Assembly (NCBI GenBank): GCA_015057705.1
Contig: SVDU01000001.1
Span: 389,299 to 453,298, forward strand
Reading direction: 5' to 3'
Length of the DNA: 64,000 nucleotides
From: Paenibacillaceae bacterium
GTDB taxonomy: Bacteria; Bacillota; Clostridia; Lachnospirales; Lachnospiraceae
Shown piece by piece: positions 33,804-41,978 of the stretch. The notes below the pieces were generated by a model. The model saw nothing but the letters and a program-made list of their open reading frames with translations. It was not told the origin of the DNA and did no database searches. Both the position numbers and the translations under genes were made by a program. Position 1 is the first letter of the stretch; every line of letters starts with the position of its first letter.

Positions 33804-34261
33804 TGGGAATCTTACCTCAATCATCTGAAATAAGTAATACTACTGTAAAAACTTATAAAGACAGTTTGCTGGGGAAACACACATTTAAGTTTGATTTTGA
33901 AAAGAATGAGTTTGTCACCGATGTTATGGATAATGTTATTACCACTAGTAATGCCAATGAAATATTAGAGCAGGTAATTAATAAAATTCTCCATGATCGT
34001 AGATATAAAAACCTCATTTATCCGAAATCATATGGGAATGAAATAGACCTTATATTAAATCAGGATGACCCATATGAAGTCGTGGAGTGTGAATTACGCA
34101 GGGTTTACATAGAAGCATTGGAATACCATCCAATGATTGAAAGCATAAGTGATTTCTCGGCCAGTTATGAAGGAGATACGATTACATGTAAATTTGTTGT
34201 GAATGGAGTGGACGGTACCAGCGTCCAAGTAGTAAAGGAGCTGAATTATGTCACTACCTGA
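33803..34261 (+). CDS. xkdS: XkdS-like baseplate wedge protein (DUF2634, gp25-like)
   Basis: ATG at 33803 (TAATG overlap). 152 residues with KHTFKFDFEKNEFVTDVMDN and AILEQVINKILHDRRYKNLIYPKSYGNEI, the DUF2634 signature. It matches T4 gp25-type wedge proteins that nucleate sheath assembly. Confidence 0.88.
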   Translation: MGILPQSSEISNTTVKTYKDSLLGKHTFKFDFEKNEFVTDVMDNVITTSNANEILEQVINKILHDRRYKNLIYPKSYGNEIDLILNQDDPYEVVECELRRVYIEALEYHPMIESISDFSASYEGDTITCKFVVNGVDGTSVQVVKELNYVTT

Positions 34262-35411
34262 TTTTGATTTTATTAAAATGATCCAGGATGGATCTTTGGA
34301 CGTGATTGAATGGTTGGCAGCTCAAAACGAGGAAACCATACGAGAAAGAGTTTATGAACGGGTGCCTGAAGGCTTGGATGTCTCAGTCGGAAGCTATGAA
34401 TATGATGCCATAGAGCCAACTAACGCAGAATTTGCAGTGGCTTATTTTATGCTGCGTAATGTGATTTTACTTGCGTTTCCCCAATATTCTTTTGGTCAAT
34501 GGCTTACCCTGTCCGCCGCCGCCCATGGAGTATATCGAAAGGCTGCCACTTATGCAAGCGGAAATATTTTAATTCAGGGAGCCATTGGAACTGCAATACC
34601 GGCCGGGACCAAATTCTCAAACAGTATTCCTTCCGGATCTGCCTTAAGTGTTAAATATTATACTTCAAAAGAGTATTCGGTAATTGGAAGTGATAGCCAG
34701 GTAGAAATTGAGGTTACTGCTGATGAAATAGGCTCTGCCGGTAATGCTCAGGCTGGGGAAATAAATTTAAACCTGGCTGACATTCAAAATCTTACCTCTA
34801 TCGGCAATGTCTCCGCTTTTACAAATGGAGTGGATGAAGAGAGTGATGATTCATTACTTACCCGGCTGCTTGATAAGGTCAGAAATCCCACCAGTGGAGG
34901 AAATAAAAACGATTACAAACAGTGGGCGAAAGAAATATCCGGAGTTGTTGAAGTGGAAGTAATACCGCTTTGGAATGGTCCGGGAACAGTTCAGGTTATT
35001 ATTATTGGGGAAGGCGGTTCCCCTATTCCTGATTTGGTTTCGGTTGTAAAGGAGCATCTGGATCCTGCGGACCATGAAGGGGAAGGAGAGGGGCGGGCTC
35101 CCATCGGAGCGGTAGTTACTGTGATTACTACAGAGAACTACGCTATCCGGATCGATATTAACGATTTGGAATTTGAAAGTGGATACAGCCTTTTAAATAC
35201 TCGACAAGCTATTATTGAAGCAGTAAAGAAAGAAATTTCCAAGGTGAGCATTGGAGGTTTGGTGAGGATACATTATGTAGAGGATGCAATAAAGCATGTA
35301 ACAGGCGTAAAGGATTTCGGAAATGTGTTTCTTAATCAATCTAGTACCAATATGCAAGTACCGGCGCATTTAAAACCGTCAGCTGGGGAGGTGTATTTCG
35401 ATGGAAATTAG
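34248..35411 (+). CDS. xkdT: Baseplate J-like protein (XkdT)
   Basis: ATG at 34248, 14-base overlap with xkdS, AAGGAG upstream. 387 residues. Conserved baseplate J features: FAVAYFMLRNVILLAFPQ, WLTLSAAAHGVYRKAATYASG, PAGTKFSN, then SDDSLLTRLLDKVRNPTSGGNKNDYKQWAKEI. It is the wedge component equivalent to T4 gp6. Confidence 0.92.
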   Translation: MSLPDFDFIKMIQDGSLDVIEWLAAQNEETIRERVYERVPEGLDVSVGSYEYDAIEPTNAEFAVAYFMLRNVILLAFPQYSFGQWLTLSAAAHGVYRKAATYASGNILIQGAIGTAIPAGTKFSNSIPSGSALSVKYYTSKEYSVIGSDSQVEIEVTADEIGSAGNAQAGEINLNLADIQNLTSIGNVSAFTNGVDEESDDSLLTRLLDKVRNPTSGGNKNDYKQWAKEISGVVEVEVIPLWNGPGTVQVIIIGEGGSPIPDLVSVVKEHLDPADHEGEGEGRAPIGAVVTVITTENYAIRIDINDLEFESGYSLLNTRQAIIEAVKKEISKVSIGGLVRIHYVEDAIKHVTGVKDFGNVFLNQSSTNMQVPAHLKPSAGEVYFDGN

Positions 35412-36327
35412 CCGCTCTGAAGAAATGCTTAAATATGTTGAAGGGTATTACCGGGAAAGCAAATATTATCTGGCTCAGAACAGTGCCAAAGGTGAGGAAC
35501 TTAATATCATCCATGCGATATTGGAGGATCTGCCCAATCAGTTTAACCCGCAGACAGCTACGTGGGGCCTTAGATTATGGGATGAATTACTGGAAATTGA
35601 CGGAGGAATTCAGACCGTTGAGGATCACAGGGCAAAAGTGATGATGAAACTGATTGCCTTGCCAAGAATTACACCTATTTCCTTGGAAAGACTGATAAAA
35701 AGTATTGCAAAAGCAAATGTGGATATTATCCGGAACGTGGCACCGTATACTTTTCAAATCCGAGTGAGAGAAGATAGCCTTGACTGCAACAGCAACTTAA
35801 TACGGCAAATCGTAGAAGATTACAAGGAAGCACATATGGCATTTCACCAGGCGTATTATCTAGGGCACATTGTTTCAAAAGAACGTATTTATTTAAAAAC
35901 TTTACATCGCATAACAATGTATTGGTTCCTTGAAGCGTGGCTTTTAAATGGGGCACATTCTCTAAACGGAGAGATGAAATTAGGATTTATATATCCAATG
36001 TATAATCTTTTAGTATGCAACCGTATTTCAGTAGTAATTTCTGAGCGTTTTTATACAAAGACTATGCGGAATACCTTTATAGTGAAAACAACTGAAAAAG
36101 CCAAAGTTAGAGGCAGTATACGGCCTATTTTTAGCTGGTGGAATGGGGGCCTAAATAGAAAGCCAGATTATAAGACGAGGTCAACAAATCGGATTGATGT
36201 GATTAATCCAGAGAGAGTATCCTCTCCAGTGGTAACTATTTCACATAATTTATGGCATTTAGATGGTTCTGTTATGTTAGATGGCAGCCGAACGCTGGAT
36301 GCATACCAAATTAAGGAGGTTTTATAA
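35401..36327 (+). CDS. xkdU: XkdU-like baseplate protein with fibre-like C-terminal extension
   Basis: ATG at 35401, overlapping xkdT by 11 bases, GGGGAGG upstream. Residues 1-180 match XkdU (DUF2313): LPNQFNPQTATWGLRLWDELLEIDGG and RTPISLERLIKSI-like sequence, a T4 gp48/53-type wedge/tail tip protein. The remaining 128 residues are extra and contain WLLNGAHSLNGEMKLG and LDGSVMLDGSRTLDAY, repeats seen in baseplate-fibre junction modules. The extension probably anchors the fibre proteins encoded next. Confidence 0.85.
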   Translation: MEISRSEEMLKYVEGYYRESKYYLAQNSAKGEELNIIHAILEDLPNQFNPQTATWGLRLWDELLEIDGGIQTVEDHRAKVMMKLIALPRITPISLERLIKSIAKANVDIIRNVAPYTFQIRVREDSLDCNSNLIRQIVEDYKEAHMAFHQAYYLGHIVSKERIYLKTLHRITMYWFLEAWLLNGAHSLNGEMKLGFIYPMYNLLVCNRISVVISERFYTKTMRNTFIVKTTEKAKVRGSIRPIFSWWNGGLNRKPDYKTRSTNRIDVINPERVSSPVVTISHNLWHLDGSVMLDGSRTLDAYQIKEVL

Positions 36328-36329
36328 TA

Positions 36330-36710
36330 ATGGCAGAAAGTATTGTTACAGATATTGCAAAAGAAAAAATGCTGAAGGCAAGGGCAGGAGTTTCACCCTT
36401 ACCACCTATTGTTGGGATGGCTTTTGGGGATGGGGCTAAAAATGTTTCGGGTGGAATAATTGCTCCAACCGCAAATCAAACAGCTTTGAACAATGAATTA
36501 CTTAGAAAATCAAATGACAGTTGCAAAGAAATTACTAAATTAATTTATCGTTATTCTTGCACATTAGATGAAGGCGAATTGGCCAATAAATTTATAAATG
36601 AAATAGCCTTGTATGATTCTGATGGAGATTTGATAGCGATAAAGACTTTCTTAGATAAGGGAAAAGATTCTGATCAAGAAATGGTATTTGAGATAGATGA
36701 TACATTTTAA
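36330..36710 (+). CDS. Tail-collar fibre-like protein (DUF3751 N-terminal type)
   Basis: ATG at 36330 with AAGGAGGT upstream. 126 residues. TDIAKEKMLKARAG, then VGMAFGDG, LNNELLR, and NEIALYDSDGDLIAIKTF are the pattern of phage tail-collar/fibre N-terminal domains that attach to the baseplate. It is short and has no receptor domain, so it probably serves as an adaptor between XkdU and the variable fibre encoded 12 bases downstream. Confidence 0.75.
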   Translation: MAESIVTDIAKEKMLKARAGVSPLPPIVGMAFGDGAKNVSGGIIAPTANQTALNNELLRKSNDSCKEITKLIYRYSCTLDEGELANKFINEIALYDSDGDLIAIKTFLDKGKDSDQEMVFEIDDTF

Positions 36711-36722
36711 AAGGAGGAGTTT

Positions 36723-37541
36723 ATGGCTGATTTTGAAATTGAAAAAGAGTATAGGGAACAACTGCGGAAATTAGAAACAACAGATCCTGCCCATGCTGAC
36801 CTATTTAATTCAACGTTTTCAACATTAATAAATAATGATGCATACCTCAACGAGCAGAATAACAAAATCAAACAACCAGAATTTGATGATTCTGGCAGCG
36901 TAGATGAAATAAAAGACTTCCCATCATTTTTATCATCTATGGTATCTAAGATGAGTATATTTAAGTTTTTTTCAGATTTGAAAGCTGGATTAAAATTTGT
37001 ATTACATACAGGGCAAATAGTCAATAACTGTGTTACGGACCGGTCAGACCTTCCAGGTTCGGCACATAATGATAAGGTTTTGATGGATAAATATTTGGCG
37101 TTAAGTAGTGATTTAAGTGAACGGCTTTTCTTTGGTGCTGGTACTGCGTTGCAAGCAAAGAACGGTACGACGTGGTACAGATTACAAATTAATCCTGATA
37201 ATTCAACAGGTGTTTTTAAGTCTATCGATAATGGTACCACATGGCCAATTTTTGAAAGATTTATAACAGAATCTGGATCAGTTAAAATAAAGAGTGGGTA
37301 CATAAACATTGCAACGACTGCTTCTTACGGCAATGAATACCAGGGATCTATGTCCATTCCATCTATCATTTCAGCTTTTAGTCTTACAGATAAAACGGTT
37401 TTGACAGTCATTTGTCGGGGAGGCAATCTTATATCAGATGGTGCAATTGTCCCAAAACATGGTTCAGACGGTTCTATATTTACACTCTCTGGTGCTGTGT
37501 CGGGTACATACAGGATGCATTTCGATATACTTTATAAATAA
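36723..37541 (+). CDS. Phase-variable tail fibre: constant N-terminus plus active C-terminal cassette 1
   Basis: ATG at 36723 after AGGAGG; 272 residues. Residues 1-128 (start ADFEIEKEYREQLRKLETTDPAH) form the constant attachment part. At codons 129-131 (Ser-Asp-Leu, bases 37107-37115) lies a recombination site; beyond it the sequence is the currently expressed receptor-binding module, 141 residues ending MHFDILYK. Three other cassettes joined to the same site in the same frame occur at 37549-37806, 43861-44391 and 44399-44710. Inversion at the sites would swap the host-recognition end. Fibre identity rests on position and on the shared N-terminal pattern; specificity is unknown. Confidence 0.85.
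   Translation: MADFEIEKEYREQLRKLETTDPAHADLFNSTFSTLINNDAYLNEQNNKIKQPEFDDSGSVDEIKDFPSFLSSMVSKMSIFKFFSDLKAGLKFVLHTGQIVNNCVTDRSDLPGSAHNDKVLMDKYLALSSDLSERLFFGAGTALQAKNGTTWYRLQINPDNSTGVFKSIDNGTTWPIFERFITESGSVKIKSGYINIATTASYGNEYQGSMSIPSIISAFSLTDKTVLTVICRGGNLISDGAIVPKHGSDGSIFTLSGAVSGTYRMHFDILYK
37103..37116 (+). repeat. Shufflon site A (in the active fibre gene)
   Basis: AAGTAGTGATTTAA on the plus strand. The core TAGTGATTTA is shared by sites B, C and D; A and B are identical over AAGTAGTGATTTAA. The last nine bases encode Ser-Asp-Leu. Confidence 0.8.
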
Positions 37542-37548
37542 TGATTAA

Positions 37549-37806
37549 TTAAATCCATGACCTCCACTGATTTCCCCAGCGCATACGATGTTTAAAGTCA
37601 TTATTCCAGTCAAAGAATAGCTGGATACCACTCGGACCATTATTAAATATGATGATAATTCCATCTTTCCCCGTTGGCGTTTTTGTACTTCCGTCATTTC
37701 GTATGTCAATAGTAGCAATTTGCGTCTCCCGTAAATTATCCAGAGTTATAAGTGAACCATCTCCAATGGAATAGTTATTATATGGGAGGATGCTCGTTAA
37801 ATCACT
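37549..37806 (-). other. Silent tail-fibre cassette 2 (inverted, no start)
   Basis: On the minus strand an open frame begins at the shufflon site (Ser-Asp-Leu at 37806-37798) and runs 85 codons to a stop at 37549. It reads SDLTSILPYNNYSIGDGSLI and ends FKHRMRWGNQWRSWI. It has no ATG start or ribosome site of its own, and its stop is 7 bases from the stop of cassette 1, tail to tail. Inversion between sites A and B would place it in frame behind the constant fibre N-terminus. Confidence 0.85.
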
Positions 37807-37811
37807 ACTTT
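37798..37811 (-). repeat. Shufflon site B
   Basis: Minus-strand AAAGTAGTGATTTA; inverted relative to site A and 0.7 kb away. Confidence 0.8.
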
Positions 37812-37905
37812 ATTAAAAAGATGGTAATAAACAAAATATTGTAATATTTTCCTTTTAAGTCTATAATTAAAAATGGATAAATAATCTGTATAGGGGGAAT
37901 TATGT

Positions 37906-38790
37906 ATGTTTAAAAAGAAAAATACGATAGGGTTTATAATCGGAGCATTAGCAATAATTACTGTAGCAATAACTAACAACACGAATAGTTATGCAAAAAG
38001 TGATTTTGCCGTAACAACAAGGGATGAATCTATTGAATATAATGGAGTTACATATAAAAGAATTCAAGTTGATGGTGGAGATTTATCAGGTTCAAGGCAA
38101 CCTAATGTGGCGGTAGATGTTGGGTATGGGGATAGAACATATTGGGCGTTAACAAATGAGCATAGTCAGCTTGTGTATGTAATAGCTGACAAAATCACCT
38201 TGCAAGATGAAAACACAGAACAAGTTACTTCTGAGGGACGTTATTATAGTGATGAGGCAAAAGTACCTGGCACTGAAAGGTCAGACTTAGATGAAGGACA
38301 TGTCATAGCAGATAGTCTTGGTGGAGTTTCGAATGCATACAATATAACACCACAAGATAGCACTTTAAATCGCCATGGAGATCAAGCCTATATGGAGAAA
38401 GTGATTCGTGATGCAGGTGGTTGTGAACATTTCATAGCTACTATCACATATCCAGATACTTCAACTCAAATTCCGTCACATTATCATTATGAATATATAC
38501 TCAAAGGGAATGCGGTTGTAGATGATTTTGATAATATAAATCCTGACGAAGTTAATAAAGCACAAGCAGATAAACAACAAAAAGAATCAAATGTAACAAG
38601 TGGAAATAATAATTCTAGTGAATCTAGTATAAATGAACAAGAGGAACTGAAAAAGATAGATACTAATGGCAATGGTAAAGTTACAATAGCCGAAGCAAAA
38701 GCAGCTGGATACAAAATGCCAATCTATTCAACTCATTGGTTGTATAAATATATGGATGACCGAGATGGAGATGGTATGGTAGGAGAATAA
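37906..38790 (+). CDS. Secreted DNA/RNA non-specific endonuclease
   Basis: ATG at 37906 with AGGGGGAA upstream. 294 residues. Residues 1-31 are a signal peptide (KKK, then a hydrophobic IGFIIGALAIITVAI, cleavage after SYA). The nuclease domain spans about 35-215, with DEGHVIADSLGGVSNAYNITPQDSTLNRHG, the HxxA/N...N pattern of bacterial EndA/DNA-entry nucleases. After a Ser/Asn-rich linker, residues 250-294 hold an EF-hand-like/Excalibur unit (DTNGNGKVTIAEA and DRDGDGMVGE). It sits between fibre cassettes and the lysis genes as a likely moron; it may degrade host or competitor DNA, or help the lysogen scavenge nucleotides. Confidence 0.85.
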   Translation: MFKKKNTIGFIIGALAIITVAITNNTNSYAKSDFAVTTRDESIEYNGVTYKRIQVDGGDLSGSRQPNVAVDVGYGDRTYWALTNEHSQLVYVIADKITLQDENTEQVTSEGRYYSDEAKVPGTERSDLDEGHVIADSLGGVSNAYNITPQDSTLNRHGDQAYMEKVIRDAGGCEHFIATITYPDTSTQIPSHYHYEYILKGNAVVDDFDNINPDEVNKAQADKQQKESNVTSGNNNSSESSINEQEELKKIDTNGNGKVTIAEAKAAGYKMPIYSTHWLYKYMDDRDGDGMVGE

Positions 38791-38803
38791 TAGTCATGTT
38801 AAT

Positions 38804-38829
38804 AGGAGCCGTAAGGCTCCTGTTTTTTT
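38804..38829 (+). terminator. Terminator after the nuclease gene
   Basis: AGGAGCC (38804-38810), GTAA loop, GGCTCCT (38815-38821), then G and TTTTTTT. Confidence 0.9.
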
Positions 38830-38848
38830 ATAAAGAAAGGAGTTCTTA

Positions 38849-39586
38849 ATGGAAAAAGTTAAAATAGGAGATAAGGAACTATTCTATGATATCCAAGAGA
38901 TTCTTCCCATTAATACACATGTTTTGCGTATCGTTTTTGCTAACTCACTGCCTGCAAGTTACGGAGACATTACTACGTATACAGCTGGGGGAATTGAAGG
39001 AGTTACGCTTACTGGTTACGATACAGTTTATCGTGATGAGGGCAAGACAGTTTATTTAAGCAATGATAAAAGTGTTTATATACCAGTGGAAACCTCTACC
39101 GGGCCTATGGATCCACCGGAACCACATTCCCCCACTATGAAGGAACTAAAGGCATCAAAGCTTAGGGAAATATCGGCCGCCTGTGAAAAGTCAATCTATG
39201 CAGGAGTAGATGTTAATTTAGCTGATGGAGTAATAGAACATTTTTCCCTTACTGAACACGATCAGCTCAATTTGTTCGGAAAACAAATCCAGGTGTCAGC
39301 AGGTGTAGAGAAAATAGAATACCATTCAGATGGTATGCCATGCCGATATTATAATGCTGCTGATATGCAGACTATAATTTCGGCAGCTATGTGGCATGTA
39401 TCTTACCATACTACATATTGTAATGCACTTAATATATGGATATCCGGGATTGAGCAAGCAGGGGATCTGGAAACTATTTCCTATGGGGTGGAAGTTCCCG
39501 AGGCTTACCAATCGGACGTACTTAAAGCATATTTTATACAGAAGGCTGCCATGACGGAAGGAGAAAGAGATGAAACAGCAAGCTAA
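38849..39586 (+). CDS. Phage tail-region protein (DUF4376-like C-terminus)
   Basis: ATG at 38849, AAAGGAG upstream; 245 residues. The first 75 residues are beta rich (IGDKELFYDIQEILPINTHVLRIVF) and include repeats of Tyr/Thr-rich strands; a Pro-rich linker follows. The C-terminal 140 residues begin MKELKASKLREISAACEKSIYAGVDV and contain EHFSLTEHDQLNLFGKQ, the DUF4376-type pattern found at the ends of tail modules. Possibly a baseplate or chaperone component. Overlaps the next gene by 17 bases. Confidence 0.65.
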   Translation: MEKVKIGDKELFYDIQEILPINTHVLRIVFANSLPASYGDITTYTAGGIEGVTLTGYDTVYRDEGKTVYLSNDKSVYIPVETSTGPMDPPEPHSPTMKELKASKLREISAACEKSIYAGVDVNLADGVIEHFSLTEHDQLNLFGKQIQVSAGVEKIEYHSDGMPCRYYNAADMQTIISAAMWHVSYHTTYCNALNIWISGIEQAGDLETISYGVEVPEAYQSDVLKAYFIQKAAMTEGERDETAS

Positions 39587-39986
39587 ATACATATTTTTAT
39601 TAGTGTCCGGTGGATTTATGTACAGCATTATAGAAATTTTATATCGGGGGTATACCCACTGGACCATGTTTATTTTGGGCGGTTTATGTTTTATATGTCT
39701 AGGGTTAATTAATGAGTTGATTCCTTGGAGTACGCCACTCTGGAAGCAGATGCTTATTGGTATGGCTATAATTACATGCTTGGAGTTTATAACTGGGTGT
39801 ATAGTCAATATATGGCTTGGGTGGGGCATTTGGGATTACAGTAATTTGCCAGGTAATATATTTGGCCAGATTTGTCCTCAGTTCACTTTCTTATGGTTTT
39901 GGATAAGCGCTGCCGGGATAATATTAGACGATTGGCTTAGATATTGGCTTTTTGAAGAAGAACGGCCACATTATAAATTAATATAG
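39570..39986 (+). CDS. Four-helix membrane protein of the CmpB-like 'putative ABC transporter permease' family
   Basis: ATG at 39570 with GAAGGAG upstream; 138 residues. Four hydrophobic helices are visible (about 6-22, 31-49, 60-82, 103-122). Motifs IEILYRGYTHWTMFILGGLCF, LEFITGCIVN, IWDYSNLPGNIFGQIC and the final DDWLRYWLF match PF06541. In this family's phage members, found just ahead of holin and lysin genes, a holin-like or membrane-adjusting role is plausible. A transport function is unsupported here. Confidence 0.75.
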   Translation: MKQQAKYIFLLVSGGFMYSIIEILYRGYTHWTMFILGGLCFICLGLINELIPWSTPLWKQMLIGMAIITCLEFITGCIVNIWLGWGIWDYSNLPGNIFGQICPQFTFLWFWISAAGIILDDWLRYWLFEEERPHYKLI

Positions 39987-40001
39987 GAGGATAAGGTTAC
40001 G

Positions 40002-40307
40002 TTGACTTTTTGGGATTATGTAAAAGAGTCTTGGCCGGGATGGGTGTGTTCAGCAGCTGTCCCGGCCATCATTTATTTATATACACAGGTTATGGCCAGC
40101 CGTAATGGCGTAAGAGCCCTTTTGAGAGCAGAAATAATAAGAGTGTATAACAAGTATCATGATGATTTAAAGTATTGTCCAATTTATGTTAAACAATCCA
40201 TGGAGGATATTTATAAACAGTATCATGCTCTGAAAGGTAATGGAGTTGGTACAAAGCTTTATGAAGAAATTATGGAATTACCAACAGAAAAAGAGGAGGA
40301 AAATTAA
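40002..40307 (+). CDS. Single-pass membrane protein of the lysis module
   Basis: TTG start at 40002, AGGAGG about 12 bases upstream. 101 residues. One hydrophobic segment (WVCSAAVPAIIYLYTQVM, about 13-30) followed by a basic/amphipathic helix and acidic end. Immediately followed by the holin gene. Probably a holin partner or antiholin; exact role unknown. Confidence 0.6.
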   Translation: MTFWDYVKESWPGWVCSAAVPAIIYLYTQVMASRNGVRALLRAEIIRVYNKYHDDLKYCPIYVKQSMEDIYKQYHALKGNGVGTKLYEEIMELPTEKEEEN

Positions 40308-40511
40308 ATGAACAATGAAAAGATTTTAAAGTGGGTAAGAGCTGCAGGGGTAAGAGCAGTTAAGACAATGGCGCAGACGGCCATTGCAACCATTGGGACT
40401 ACAGCGGTAATGTCTGGGGTAGATTGGATTATGGTAGGATCAGCAACGGCACTGGCCGGGATTCTTTCTATACTTACATCGGTGGCTGGGCTACCGGAAT
40501 TAAAAGATTAA
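40308..40511 (+). CDS. Holin
   Basis: ATG at 40308 directly after the previous stop, GAGGAGG upstream. 67 residues with two hydrophobic helices (about 18-35 and 42-60: VDWIMVGSATALAGILSILTSVAG), a short basic start and acidic end, the layout of small class II phage holins such as the r1t type. It would permeabilise the membrane for the endolysin encoded next. Confidence 0.8.
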   Translation: MNNEKILKWVRAAGVRAVKTMAQTAIATIGTTAVMSGVDWIMVGSATALAGILSILTSVAGLPELKD

Positions 40512-40514
40512 TTT

Positions 40515-40531
40515 GTTGCGACCGTCGCAAC
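40515..40531. repeat. GTTGCGA/TCGCAAC palindrome, copy 3
   Basis: GTTGCGACCGTCGCAAC, just after the holin stop, in the gap before the endolysin. Exact reverse complement of copy 2 in terL. Confidence 0.6.
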
Positions 40532-40536
40532 ACTAT

Positions 40537-40564
40537 GGACCTGGGACATCCTGGGTCCTTTTTC
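40537..40564 (+). terminator. Hairpin between holin and endolysin
   Basis: GGACCTGGGA and TCCTGGGTCC form an imperfect stem around CA, followed by TTTTTCT. Probably attenuating rather than absolute. Confidence 0.6.
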
Positions 40565-40586
40565 TATTGAAAGGAAGGGGAATATC

Positions 40587-41459
40587 ATGATTAGTAATTG
40601 TGGACATGACGAAAATGGAAAATACACAGGTGGTAAAGCCGGGGATCAGACTGGTGGAGAGTACGCAGTAATTAATTGGTATAACCGTCCATGGGCCTGT
40701 GTGTTAAGGTATCCAGATATTAATGTAGGGTTAAAGATTGCGGAGATTTCTAAAGCTGCAGCAATTAATAATAACGTGGGTTATGATCAGGGACAGAGAC
40801 TTACATATTACAACTGCTTACGAGCTGTAAATTGGGATCCTGCTAAGATCATAACTCCATGTGAGGGTGACTGTAGTGCAACAACGGCAGCAAATGTGAT
40901 TGCCGCCGGAAATCTATTAGGTTTTAGTAAGTTAAAATCTATCAATCCATCAAACACTACATCGACATTGCGTAAGGCTCTTGTTGCAGTAGGATTTGAA
41001 CTTTTGACAGACAGCAAGTACCTTACAGGTGATAACTATTTGCTTCCGGGAGATATTCCACTATATGATGGACATCACGTAGCAGTTAACCTTGATTATG
41101 GATCAGAAGTTAAGCCAGCAGAAGAGAAGAAATCCGGCTGGATAAAAATAACAGATGGATGGATGTATTATAATGGTGATACCGATTTGCCGGTTCGTAA
41201 TGATTGGGTAGAGGATCAGAGCAAGTGGTACTGGTTTAACGCGGCCGGGATCATGGTCACGAATACCTGGTATCAGTATAATGCTGCATGGTATTATTTA
41301 GGACCGGATGGGGCTATGTGCCAGTCACAGCTTGTGGAGAATTCCGGGAAGATTTATGCAGTGGACACAGATGGAAAAATGGTTACAGGTGAAATTTTGT
41401 TATCTACTTTGAGCGACGGGACGCTGCAGTACAAAGGTTTAATAGGAGACGGCAAGTAA
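40587..41459 (+). CDS. Endolysin: cysteine-peptidase/amidase domain plus cell-wall-binding repeats
   Basis: ATG at 40587 with GGAAGGGG upstream. 290 residues. Residues 1-170 form an NlpC/P60-like lysin domain: ISNCGHDENGKYTGG, catalytic cysteine in EGDCSATTAANV near 97, histidine in YDGHHVAVN near 167. Residues 182-285 hold choline-binding-type repeats (SGWIKITDGWMYYNGD, KWYWFNAAGIMVTNTWYQYNAAWYYLGPDGAM, KIYAVDTDGKMVTGE). After the TAA at 41457 the same frame continues for nine codons (YYFEPRTGH) to another stop, the normal end of such a repeat, so the gene looks shortened by one late nonsense change, probably harmless. Confidence 0.85.
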   Translation: MISNCGHDENGKYTGGKAGDQTGGEYAVINWYNRPWACVLRYPDINVGLKIAEISKAAAINNNVGYDQGQRLTYYNCLRAVNWDPAKIITPCEGDCSATTAANVIAAGNLLGFSKLKSINPSNTTSTLRKALVAVGFELLTDSKYLTGDNYLLPGDIPLYDGHHVAVNLDYGSEVKPAEEKKSGWIKITDGWMYYNGDTDLPVRNDWVEDQSKWYWFNAAGIMVTNTWYQYNAAWYYLGPDGAMCQSQLVENSGKIYAVDTDGKMVTGEILLSTLSDGTLQYKGLIGDGK

Positions 41460-41556
41460 TATTACTTTGAACCCAGAACCGGTCATTAACTGTAATGCGC
41501 TATGTATGTTTCAAATCATGATGGGGTGCAGTATATAGGTACATTTTAATTAATGT

Positions 41557-41583
41557 TGGCGGGCTCTTGTCCTGAGTCCGCCA
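41557..41583 (+). terminator. Hairpin after the endolysin gene
   Basis: TGGCGGGCTC pairs with GAGTCCGCCA (one wobble) around TTGTCCT. There is no long T-run, so the strength is uncertain. Confidence 0.5.
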
Positions 41584-41624
41584 TTAAAAGTACTTTTCAA
41601 TTTTAGGGTCGTATGGTATTATAG

Positions 41625-41864
41625 TTAAGTAGAGTGGCAGAAAGAGAGGCCACATGAGTAGTAATAATAACTGTCTGAAAGCAATCAATTTAATTCATTT
41701 CGATGGCAAATCAATTAGTCTAAATAATGTATGTATGTCTCATACAATTTTTCAAGAAAACCAAGTTTTACAAGCAGCAATCTACGGTGATATGATAGTT
41801 ATAACTTCAGCAATGGAAGAAGAAAAAGAAAGTAATTAATTTGTATTATAGCCACTCTACTTAA
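41625..41864. repeat. 14-bp inverted repeat enclosing a small gene
   Basis: TTAAGTAGAGTGGC (41625-41638) and its perfect reverse complement (41851-41864) flank the 61-codon frame at 41654. Confidence 0.6.
41654..41839 (+). CDS. Small hypothetical protein
   Basis: ATG at 41654 with AGAGAGG upstream. 61 residues with alternating hydrophobic pattern (AINLIHFDGKSISLNNVC, LQAAIYGDMIVITSAM) and an acidic tail. No family recognised. It lies alone after the lysin hairpin and within an inverted repeat, so it may be an independently acquired or regulated unit. Confidence 0.45.
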   Translation: MSSNNNCLKAINLIHFDGKSISLNNVCMSHTIFQENQVLQAAIYGDMIVITSAMEEEKESN

Positions 41865-41978
41865 ATTTTACTTTAATATACAAAATTGATTTTTTAAAGT
41901 AATAAGATTATAATAAAAAAACGATTTTAAACTGAATATCAATTATATAATAATCAAATTTATTTGGAGGAAGTTTAT

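Noticed and set aside
36707..37309. Long minus-strand frame opposite the fibre gene
   Set aside because: It is a shadow of the fibre coding frame, with no ribosome site and no recognisable protein pattern.
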